Assembly: GCF_039916245.1 (NCBI RefSeq)
Contig: NZ_JBDSLS010000065.1
Location: 1 to 20,510, forward strand
From: Gelidibacter sp039916245
Lineage (GTDB): Bacteria > Bacteroidota > Bacteroidia > Flavobacteriales > Flavobacteriaceae
Direction of reading: 5' to 3'
Length of the DNA stretch: 20,510 bases
The position numbers were made by a program, and so were the translations under genes. The notes under the pieces are model-generated. The model was not told the origin of the DNA, searched no databases, and saw nothing but the letters and a program-made list of their open reading frames with translations. Below, one piece after another: positions 14,571 through 20,510 of the stretch (position 1 is its first letter; every line of letters begins with the position of its first letter).

Positions 14571-16190
14571 ATGGCAGAAGTAATAAATATGCCGCGTTTG
14601 AGTGATACCATGGAAGAAGGAACTGTGGCAGCGTGGTTAAAAAAAGTAGGAGATAAGATACAAGAAGGCGATATTTTGGCTGAAATCGAAACCGATAAAG
14701 CGACGATGGAGTTTGAATCTTTTCATGAAGGTACATTGCTGTATATTGGAATCCAAGAAGGTGAAACCACTAAGGTTGACGAGTTATTGGCCATTATTGG
14801 AGAAGAAGGCGAAGATATTTCCGATTTAATCGCAGGTGGTTCATCTGATAAAAAAGAAGAAAAGTCTGAGGCTAAGGCTTCCGAAGAGATGTCGTCAAAC
14901 GATGCTGAGGAAACTTCAGGAAATGATGATTTGCCAGAAGGTGTTATCGTTGTAACTATGCCGCGTTTGAGTGACACGATGGAAGAAGGTACTGTGGCAA
15001 CATGGCTCAAAAAAGTAGGAGATAACGTTGAAGAAGGCGATATCCTTGCAGAAATTGAAACCGACAAAGCTACCATGGAATTCGAATCATTCCAATCAGG
15101 GACTTTGCTGTTTATAGGATTAGATGAAGGCGAAAGTGCCAAAGTCGATTCGTTATTGGCAATTATAGGCCCAAAAGGAACCGATGTTTCTGGTATAGCC
15201 AAAAATTTCAAGACTGGTGGTTCTGATAAAAAAGCAGCTGCGCCCCAAAAAGAAGCCACGAAACCACTTGTAAAAGAAGCTTCAAGTTCAGTTTCAACTT
15301 CGACTTCAAGTTCAAGTTCAAGTTCTGATTCTAGCCGTGTCTTCGTTTCGCCATTGGCTAAAAAAATAGCCGAAGAAAAGGGAATCAACTTAGCACAAGT
15401 TAAAGGTTCTGGTGAAAACGGACGTATCATTAAACGCGATATTGAAAATTATACTCCTGAAGTAATTGCCGCTCCAACAGCAGTTGGACAGGTTGCAACA
15501 TCAGGAAAAGAGGATTTTGAGGAAAAGCCAAACTCGCAAATGCGTAAAGTGATTGCAAAACGTTTAGCGGAATCTAAATTTACAGCGCCGCATTATTATT
15601 TGAACGTCGAGTTTGATATGGATAATGCTATTGCTTTTAGAGAGCAAGTCAACGCAATTCCAGATACAAAAATATCATTTAATGATATGGTTGTTAAAGC
15701 CTGTGCCTTGGCATTGAAACAACATCCACAAGTCAATTCACAATGGTTTGCGGATAAGATGCGCTTAAACCATCATGTTCATGTCGGTGTAGCAGTTGCT
15801 GTTGAGGATGGCTTGGTAGTTCCGGTAGTTAAATTTGCAAATGAATTGAGTTTGTCTCAAATTGGAGCAGCAGTTAAAGATTTTGCAGGACGTTCAAGAA
15901 GCAAAAAACTAACGCCTCAAGAAATGGAAGGCAGTACGTTTACCGTTTCTAATTTAGGAATGTTTGGTATCGAAAGTTTTACCTCGATCATCAATCAACC
16001 GAATTCAGCAATTTTATCTGTTGGTGCGATAGTTGAAAAACCAGTAGTTAAAAATGGACAAATTGTGGTTGGCCAAACTATGAAACTTTCTTTGGCATGT
16101 GACCATAGAACGGTTGATGGTGCTACAGGCGCACAATTCCTTCAAACCTTAAAAGGATATATTGAAAATCCGGTGTCGATGTTAATATAA
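14571..16190 (+). CDS. pdhC: Pyruvate dehydrogenase E2, dihydrolipoamide acetyltransferase, with two lipoyl domains
   Basis: This is the core of the pyruvate dehydrogenase complex; it transfers acetyl from lipoyl-lysine to CoA. The 539 residues comprise lipoyl domain 1 (about 5-80, lipoylated K43), an acidic linker, lipoyl domain 2 (about 128-200, K166), a Ser-rich linker (about 237-256), a peripheral subunit-binding domain (about 257-295, VFVSPLAKKIAEEKG) and the catalytic domain (about 318-539) with H512 and D516 in CDHRTVDG. The two lipoyl domains are almost identical around PRLSDTMEEGTVA and ETDKATMEFESF, pointing to an internal duplication. The Ser-rich linker is encoded by a hexamer repeat. 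A terminator follows. E3 is not in the window. Confidence 0.95.
   Translation: MAEVINMPRLSDTMEEGTVAAWLKKVGDKIQEGDILAEIETDKATMEFESFHEGTLLYIGIQEGETTKVDELLAIIGEEGEDISDLIAGGSSDKKEEKSEAKASEEMSSNDAEETSGNDDLPEGVIVVTMPRLSDTMEEGTVATWLKKVGDNVEEGDILAEIETDKATMEFESFQSGTLLFIGLDEGESAKVDSLLAIIGPKGTDVSGIAKNFKTGGSDKKAAAPQKEATKPLVKEASSSVSTSTSSSSSSSDSSRVFVSPLAKKIAEEKGINLAQVKGSGENGRIIKRDIENYTPEVIAAPTAVGQVATSGKEDFEEKPNSQMRKVIAKRLAESKFTAPHYYLNVEFDMDNAIAFREQVNAIPDTKISFNDMVVKACALALKQHPQVNSQWFADKMRLNHHVHVGVAVAVEDGLVVPVVKFANELSLSQIGAAVKDFAGRSRSKKLTPQEMEGSTFTVSNLGMFGIESFTSIINQPNSAILSVGAIVEKPVVKNGQIVVGQTMKLSLACDHRTVDGATGAQFLQTLKGYIENPVSMLI
14589..15170 (+). repeat. Duplicated lipoyl-domain coding segments inside pdhC
   Basis: The segments at about 14589-14801 and 14958-15170 encode homologous lipoyl domains. 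They share long runs at the DNA level, for example ATGCCGCGTTTGAGTGA at the start of each, with most remaining differences at third codon positions. The pattern is consistent with internal duplication kept similar by selection or gene conversion. Confidence 0.8.
15281..15334 (+). repeat. In-frame hexanucleotide repeat encoding the Ser-rich linker of E2
   Basis: Nine consecutive 6-base units begin with TTC: TTCAAG, TTCAGT, TTCAAC, TTCGAC, three TTCAAG, TTCTGA and TTCTAG. Read in the pdhC frame they give alternating Ser codons (TCA AGT type). Gain or loss of one unit changes the linker by two residues without a frameshift. Confidence 0.85.
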
Positions 16191-16282
16191 TTGTAAAGTG
16201 ATTGATTTTGTCAGAATGAGCGTCTATCTTGCTTCATTCAAGAGTTATCAAACACTATATAAAATGAATTAATAACTATATT

Positions 16283-16321
16283 AAAATCCTGTTTCAGCAT
16301 AATGAAGCAGGATTTTTTTTA
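16283..16321 (+). terminator. Intrinsic terminator after pdhC
   Basis: AAAATCCTGTTTC (16283-16295) pairs with GAAGCAGGATTTT (16304-16316) with one T·G pair, an 8-base loop, and eight Ts ending at 16320. It lies 25 bases before the next gene. Confidence 0.9.
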
Positions 16322-16345
16322 TGACACAACTGAATAAGAAGGGAT

Positions 16346-17344
16346 ATGAAAAACATTCTATTAATCGGTACCGTTCTCATTATGGTTTCCTGTAAAACCA
16401 AGATACGGGAGTCTTCTGAAAACGATGGAAACGATCTTACTTTGATGGAGCAACCATCAGACATTGAGACCTTGAATTTTGTAACCCCTGATGAACTTAA
16501 AGAAACGGTATATTATCTCGCTTCCGATGAATTGGAAGGTCGTGCAACGGGATCAGAAGGCATAGAAAAAGCTGCAGTTTATATTGAGAATAAGCTCAAA
16601 TCCTATAAGGTTCAACCTTATTTTGATACTTACCGCGATTACTACAAAGCTAATGGCTTGGACGCATCGAATGTTGTGGGATACATCGAAGGCAATGATC
16701 CAGTTTTGAAAAATGAATTCATCATTCTCGGTGCCCATTACGATCATATCGGCATTGTGAAAGCAGTTGTTGGCGACTCTATTGCCAACGGAGCCAATGA
16801 TGATGCCTCGGGTGTTGCGGCGGTTTTAGCAATGGCACGCTATTTTGCGACCAAGAAGAACATTAAGCGCAGTATTCTTTTTACACTTTATTCTGGTGAA
16901 GAAATTGGTTTATTAGGATCTAAGCATTTAGCAGAACGCTTAAAAGAGCAGCACATCAATCTTTACGCCATGATCAATTTTGAAATGATTGGTGTGCCTA
17001 TGGTGGATAAAAATTATGAGGCTTATTTTACAGGCCATGATCTTTCTAATATGGCCACAAAAATGAATGACTATGTGGGATATACTCTTTTGGATGAATT
17101 ACCAAAGGCAAAAGAATTTCAGTTGTTTTACCGATCTGATAATTATCCGTTTTACAAAGCTTTTAATAAACCGAGTCATGCCATTTCAACCTTTGATTTT
17201 ACTAATTTTGATCACTACCATGAAGTAGGTGATGAAGCCGGATTAATGGATTATGAGTTTATGGCCGATTTGGTCAATAAATTAATTCCAGCATTTGAAA
17301 CCATGAGCAATTCAACAACCCAAGAAATTAAAATGAATGAGTAA
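16346..17344 (+). CDS. M28 family zinc aminopeptidase-like lipoprotein
   Basis: This predicted exported metallopeptidase has 332 residues. A short signal peptide ends at C16 (VSCKTK), suggesting lipid attachment. The M28 co-catalytic zinc site is recognisable: H131 in LGAHYDH, D152/D153 in NGANDDASG, the E185-E186 pair in YSGEEIG (general base and ligand), NFEMIG (211-216) and H292 in HYHEVGDE. The fourth motif usually reads NxDMIG; here E213 replaces Asp and can still bind zinc. Family members trim amino acids from peptide N-termini; substrate specificity cannot be read. The stop overlaps the next gene by 8 bases, so the three following genes form one unit. The gene starts just after a terminator, with no clear promoter of its own seen. 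Confidence 0.9.
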   Translation: MKNILLIGTVLIMVSCKTKIRESSENDGNDLTLMEQPSDIETLNFVTPDELKETVYYLASDELEGRATGSEGIEKAAVYIENKLKSYKVQPYFDTYRDYYKANGLDASNVVGYIEGNDPVLKNEFIILGAHYDHIGIVKAVVGDSIANGANDDASGVAAVLAMARYFATKKNIKRSILFTLYSGEEIGLLGSKHLAERLKEQHINLYAMINFEMIGVPMVDKNYEAYFTGHDLSNMATKMNDYVGYTLLDELPKAKEFQLFYRSDNYPFYKAFNKPSHAISTFDFTNFDHYHEVGDEAGLMDYEFMADLVNKLIPAFETMSNSTTQEIKMNE

Positions 17345-18020
17345 ACATATTATAATAACAGGTACCAGCAGAGGAATAGGCTATGAATTGGTCAAATTAT
17401 TTGCGAAGCAAGGCCATCAGGTTTTGGCACTGTCTCGAAATGATCGCCCTATAAAGGCTTTAAAATTGAAGAATGTAACGGCATTCTGTTTTGATTTGGG
17501 CGATATGGAGGCCTATCAAAAAGTGGAAGCATTTATTTTAGAAGAGTGGAAGCATGTCGACGTGTTGATCAACAACGCAGGACTAGTGCTTAATAAACCT
17601 TTTGCAAAAACGACAATCAGTGACTTTGAAGAAGTCTATCGTACTAATGTGTATGGCGTTGCCGAGTTGACGCGAGTTTTGATTCCGTATATGGCAAAAA
17701 ACAGTCATGTGGTGACCATAAGTTCCATGGGCGGTGTTCAAGGAAGTATGAAGTTCCCAGGACTTGCTGCCTACAGTTCCAGTAAAGCTGCTGTGATTAC
17801 TTTAACAGAATTACTTGCTGAAGAATATAAGGATTCCGGGATTGCGTTTAATGTGTTGGCCCTTGGCGCTGTTCAAACCGAAATGTTAGAAGAAGCTTTT
17901 CCAGGTTATAAAGCACCTTTAAAACCAGCAGAAATGGCCGATTATATTGTCGATTTTTCATTGAAAGGGCAAAAGTTTTATAACGGAAAATTGCTTCAAG
18001 TTTCCAATTCAACTCCATAA
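17337..18020 (+). CDS. Short-chain dehydrogenase/reductase (SDR)
   Basis: This 227-residue cytoplasmic NAD(P)-dependent oxidoreductase has the classical SDR cofactor motif TGTSRGIG (8-15) and NNAG (79-82). It also has the structural Asn N104, Ser129/130 in TISSMGG and the catalytic Y146-SSS-K150. An Arg at 12 in the glycine loop (TSRG) and another at 34 suggest NADP preference. The substrate is not predictable. It overlaps the M28 peptidase gene by 8 bases (ATGAGTAA) and the HAD gene starts 2 bases after its stop, so translation is likely coupled. Confidence 0.93.
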   Translation: MSKHIIITGTSRGIGYELVKLFAKQGHQVLALSRNDRPIKALKLKNVTAFCFDLGDMEAYQKVEAFILEEWKHVDVLINNAGLVLNKPFAKTTISDFEEVYRTNVYGVAELTRVLIPYMAKNSHVVTISSMGGVQGSMKFPGLAAYSSSKAAVITLTELLAEEYKDSGIAFNVLALGAVQTEMLEEAFPGYKAPLKPAEMADYIVDFSLKGQKFYNGKLLQVSNSTP

Positions 18021-18022
18021 TT

Positions 18023-18661
18023 ATGTCTAAGTATAAGTGCGTCATTTTTGATTGTGATGGCGTTTTAGTAGATAGTGAACCCATCGCAAACCGAGTTTTG
18101 GTAGATATGGCTAACGAATTGGGAGCTAATATCGATCTGGATTATGCCTTAAAAAACTTTAAAGGCACTTCCATGCAGCGCTGTCAGGAACAAATTGCAG
18201 AATTGGTGCCTCAAAGGTTGCCAGAGGATTTTCTTCCAAGGTTTAGAGAACGAAGCTTTGAATCGTTTCGACAAAATATTCAACCTGTAGATGGAATTGC
18301 TGAAGTTTTGGAAAATTTGGACATTCCATTTTGTGTGGCATCAAGCGGTCCTGAAAATAAAATTCGGCTCAATTTAGAATTAACCGGTTTATTACCTCAT
18401 TTTGAGGATAAAATTTTCAGTTGTTTTACCGTTAGAAAATGGAAGCCTGATCCTGCGGTTTTTCTTTGGGCTGCGGAAACCATGGGATTTAAACCCAAAG
18501 AATGTATTGTGATTGAAGACAGCATTAGTGGCGTCAATGCTGCTAAAAATGGCGGTTTCGATGTTTTTGGATTTGCTGCACATGACTATAACAACGAACT
18601 TGAAGGCCATGCGACTTTGACCTTTAGCGATATGTCAGAGGTTTTGGAGTTAATTGGCTAA
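18023..18661 (+). CDS. HAD-superfamily hydrolase, beta-phosphoglucomutase-like
   Basis: This 212-residue protein has the four HAD motifs: the nucleophile and acid/base aspartates D10 and D12 in IFDCDGVLVDSEP, S107/S108 in VASSGP, K141 in WKPDP, and D166 in VIEDSISGV. A helical type-1 cap lies at about 18-90. The DGVLVDSEP and EDSxxGV patterns place it in the sugar-phosphate phosphatase / beta-phosphoglucomutase-like group. E. coli YieH and the 2-deoxyglucose-6-phosphatase family are comparable, but the substrate is unknown. It is the last gene of the M28–SDR–HAD unit. Confidence 0.92.
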   Translation: MSKYKCVIFDCDGVLVDSEPIANRVLVDMANELGANIDLDYALKNFKGTSMQRCQEQIAELVPQRLPEDFLPRFRERSFESFRQNIQPVDGIAEVLENLDIPFCVASSGPENKIRLNLELTGLLPHFEDKIFSCFTVRKWKPDPAVFLWAAETMGFKPKECIVIEDSISGVNAAKNGGFDVFGFAAHDYNNELEGHATLTFSDMSEVLELIG

Positions 18662-18714
18662 AAAGTTAGAAATATTTTTAAAACCCCCGATTATAGAGCT
18701 TTTCTAAAAAGCTG

Positions 18715-18900
18715 TTGTGTTCTTGGCCATTTTTAAGTTACATTAGAAATCTTCGTTCAATAAATTTGCGGGCTTCAAAAGTGTGCTGGTTAAAATGTAA
18801 AACTACTATAGTTTTTGAGGTGCTTTTAGATATTGATGTAGAAACAATATGCGAAATCACTGAAACCAATTATAAAAAAGTTGCCCTTAAATTAAATTAA
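18715..18900 (+). pseudogene. Possible remnant of an ECF sigma factor C-terminus
   Basis: A 61-codon frame ends with VFEVLLDIDVETICEITETN and a few further residues. This weakly resembles sigma-factor region 4 in flavobacterial ECF sigma factors, where a Phe-rich helix is followed by an E-E-I-C...I-S-x-T-N-Y helix-turn-helix. The upstream half shows no sigma region 2, and the frame stops before the expected HRAR-type recognition helix. It is either a decayed fragment or a chance frame; it is unlikely to be a working gene. Confidence 0.25.
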
Positions 18901-18985
18901 AATATTGAAGTGGATGTAATTCAATCAATTAAAGCTTAAATTAGAGTTGTTATTTGATATTTAATAAAAGTGAAAAGCTCTTGAT

Positions 18986-19000
18986 AAATCGTAACGATTT
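18986..19000. promoter_or_regulatory. Palindrome upstream of the acyltransferase gene
   Basis: AAATCGT and ACGATTT flank a single A, about 105 bases before the acyltransferase start. The 7-bp arms are perfect. It could be an operator; there is no direct support. Confidence 0.35.
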
Positions 19001-19105
19001 TTGAAATCGCTTAAAGAACGAATAGACTAAATAGAGTTGGAAAGTAATTTCAAACACCATTTATTTTATTTGTACGCTTAGTTAGTATTATAAAATCATC
19101 TGCAT

Positions 19106-19984
19106 ATGATTTACGGCATACTCTATCCACTGTCCCTATTACCATTGAAAGTATTGTATTTGCTTTCAGATTTTGTCTATTTCAATCTATATTATGTTTT
19201 TAAATACCGTAGAACGATCGTTTCTAAGCATATTATGAAATCATTTGGCGGCTTAAATGCAAATGAAAGAACGCAAATAGAAAAGGATTTTTACAGGAGT
19301 TTTTGCGACCATTTTATAGAAACCTTAAAGTTGCTTTCCATAAGCAAGGAGGACATGCACAAGCGCATCACTGTAGACTATTCAGAAATAGAAAAAACCG
19401 TATCCGAAAACAAAAACTGTCATGTTTATTTAGGACATCAATTTAACTGGGAATGGGCAAATGCGCATATATCAAGCAGCTTGAATCACAATATTATTGT
19501 GGCCTACAAACCAATATCAAGCCCACAGTTTGACAAATTGATGCTGAGGATACGCGGTCGTTTTGGTTCAAAATTAGTCTCTTCAAAAAACATGAAAAAA
19601 GAAATTGAAAAATTGGGTAGCCAACCGCATGTGTTAATTTTGGTTGCGGATCAAAATCCCAATATTCCCATGAAAAGCTTTTGGACCACATTTTTATCCC
19701 AAAAAACTGCTTTTCAAAACGGTCCTGAGATTTATACAGCCTCAAATAGAACAAGATCCTTTTTCGCAAACATTGTTAGAGAAAAAAGAGGATATTATAA
19801 AATGGAAGTGTCTCGACTTTTTGATTTTTCTGAACCTTATAAGACGGGTTTGATAACACAGCTTTATGCCATAAAATTGGAGGAATCCATAATTGATAAT
19901 CCGGAAAATTACCTATGGAGTCATCGACGATGGAAACACGAGTATAAAGACGAATATATTAAAAGGTCTGTTGAGAGTTTGTAG
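19106..19984 (+). CDS. LpxL/HtrB-like lysophospholipid (lipid A) acyltransferase
   Basis: This 292-residue inner-membrane acyltransferase probably adds a secondary acyl chain to lipid A or a related lipid. An N-terminal hydrophobic segment (about 4-32) anchors it. The catalytic HX4E motif is H111-QFNW-E116 in YLGHQFNWEW, and ADQNP (181-185) corresponds to the conserved D-Q block of the family. The C-terminal PENYLWSHRRWKH matches the family ending (Y-L-W-x-H-R-R-x-K). Length is normal. It appears to be a single-gene unit. Flavobacteria often carry more than one copy of this family, so the exact acyl position is uncertain. Confidence 0.9.
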   Translation: MIYGILYPLSLLPLKVLYLLSDFVYFNLYYVFKYRRTIVSKHIMKSFGGLNANERTQIEKDFYRSFCDHFIETLKLLSISKEDMHKRITVDYSEIEKTVSENKNCHVYLGHQFNWEWANAHISSSLNHNIIVAYKPISSPQFDKLMLRIRGRFGSKLVSSKNMKKEIEKLGSQPHVLILVADQNPNIPMKSFWTTFLSQKTAFQNGPEIYTASNRTRSFFANIVREKRGYYKMEVSRLFDFSEPYKTGLITQLYAIKLEESIIDNPENYLWSHRRWKHEYKDEYIKRSVESL

Positions 19985-20205
19985 TGTTGCCAGGAGCTTA
20001 AAAATTAATATGGTCTCCTTGTTATTAGAAACTATTTAAAACAATCAACCCATATCTATTTGATAGAAAAAGCTACACTATTGAAATTTCTAATAAAAAC
20101 TCGGATGTCAACCTATATTCCACGGTTCAAAGAGCGTGACGTGTTTATATAAGTATTAAAAATAGAGGTTGAGGTAAAACAAAATTTACACTGCAAAAGC
20201 ACCTC

Positions 20206-20412
20206 TTAAATTTTTGTAAGCGCTGTTCCTTTGTGTGCCGCAATATGATCGGTTTTATCACTTTTAATTTCATATTGTGGCTCATCTTTGTTGGCGTGAT
20301 GTGTGTAGCCTTTAAAATCGAAATCAGAATGGTGCACTTTGATGATTTTACCCGATACATGTCCGGCTTCTGAATTCCATGTGACATGATCGCCTACTTT
20401 AAATGTGGTCAT
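20206..20412 (-). CDS. DUF2945 family small protein (HVA1/TUDOR-like)
   Basis: This 68-residue protein begins TTFKVGDHVTWNSEAGHVSG and ends with HIAAHKGTALTKI. It fits the DUF2945 family, annotated as hypervirulence-associated TUDOR domain: a KVGD-x-V-x-W start, a central G-x-I-x-K-V, an E-P-x-Y-x-I-x-S-D segment and an H-K-x-x-x-L-x-K end. Function is not established; a small beta-barrel fold is expected. The other minus-strand frame at 20145-20387 is an out-of-frame shadow. It is transcribed towards the acyltransferase gene, with only a weak wide inverted repeat (AGAGGT/ACCTCT) downstream of it. Confidence 0.88.
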   Translation of the reverse strand: MTTFKVGDHVTWNSEAGHVSGKIIKVHHSDFDFKGYTHHANKDEPQYEIKSDKTDHIAAHKGTALTKI

Positions 20413-20510
20413 AATAGTGAAGTTTTAATTCTGTCCTCAGAAGGTAGTGATTTAAAACTCAACTCAATTTTTTTTGTGAGGAATCAAAGGTTATCTAGAT
20501 AATGGATTTT

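Larger units (their letters stand above)
18662..19105. other. Intergenic stretch between the HAD gene and the acyltransferase gene
   Basis: It holds a weak hairpin (AGCTTTT 18697-18703 with AAAAGCT 18707-18713, no T-tract), a possible pseudogene remnant (18715-18900) and a near-perfect 15-base palindrome (18986-19000). No definite promoter for the acyltransferase gene was found. Confidence 0.6.

Noticed and set aside
14723..15430. Long minus-strand frame (235 codons) opposite pdhC
   Set aside because: It is the antisense shadow of the duplicated lipoyl domains and Ser linker; composition is artificial (runs of ELELEVEV).
20160..20215. Terminator for the DUF2945 gene from AGAGGT/ACCTCT
   Set aside because: The arms are only 6 bp with a loop of more than 30 bases; too weak to call.

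Overview
The window looks like a chromosomal segment of a marine-type member of the Flavobacteriaceae (Bacteroidota). The DNA is AT-rich, Shine-Dalgarno sequences are essentially absent, and several upstream regions carry Bacteroidota-style -7 elements (TAnnTTTG). The clearest evidence is the gliding-motility / type IX secretion block gldJ–porU–porV. No phage, insertion sequence or CRISPR array is visible.

Layout. Positions 1-183 hold the end of one tRNA and a complete tRNA-Val, each followed by a terminator hairpin. Positions 185-900 hold a non-coding tandem array of about 135-bp units, each carrying a hairpin like the tRNA terminator. At 1101-2175 come a cation diffusion facilitator metal exporter and a tiny, very basic protein. 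On the minus strand lie an isolated CapK/PaaK-like adenylate-forming enzyme (2290-3570), an empty 0.73-kb stretch, then murF and gldJ, with a strong minus-strand terminator between them. A 326-bp divergent region separates gldJ from porU–porV on the plus strand. Next are cytidine deaminase (cdd) and the pyruvate dehydrogenase genes pdhA–pdhC (E1 alpha and E2 only; no E1 beta or E3 here). After another terminator comes a tight three-gene unit: an M28 peptidase lipoprotein, an SDR oxidoreductase and a HAD hydrolase. The right end has a gap with a possible decayed sigma-factor tail, an LpxL/HtrB-like acyltransferase, and a small DUF2945 protein on the minus strand.

How the genes work together. 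PorU is the cell-surface sortase and PorV the outer-membrane shuttle protein of the type IX secretion system. GldJ is the lipoprotein that this system and the gliding motor need, so both arms of the divergent region serve one machine. PdhA and PdhC form part of one complex whose other subunits must be encoded elsewhere. MurF, the acyltransferase and the CapK-like enzyme relate to the cell envelope but lie in separate transcription units.

Most of the window is ordinary core genome. The most unusual element is the structured repeat array beside the tRNA pair. Its hairpins change sequence while largely keeping their pairing, and it appears fused to the tRNA terminator. Second is the tRNA-Val itself, which reads as having C instead of U at position 33. 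All calls come from reading the sequence; no database search was run.
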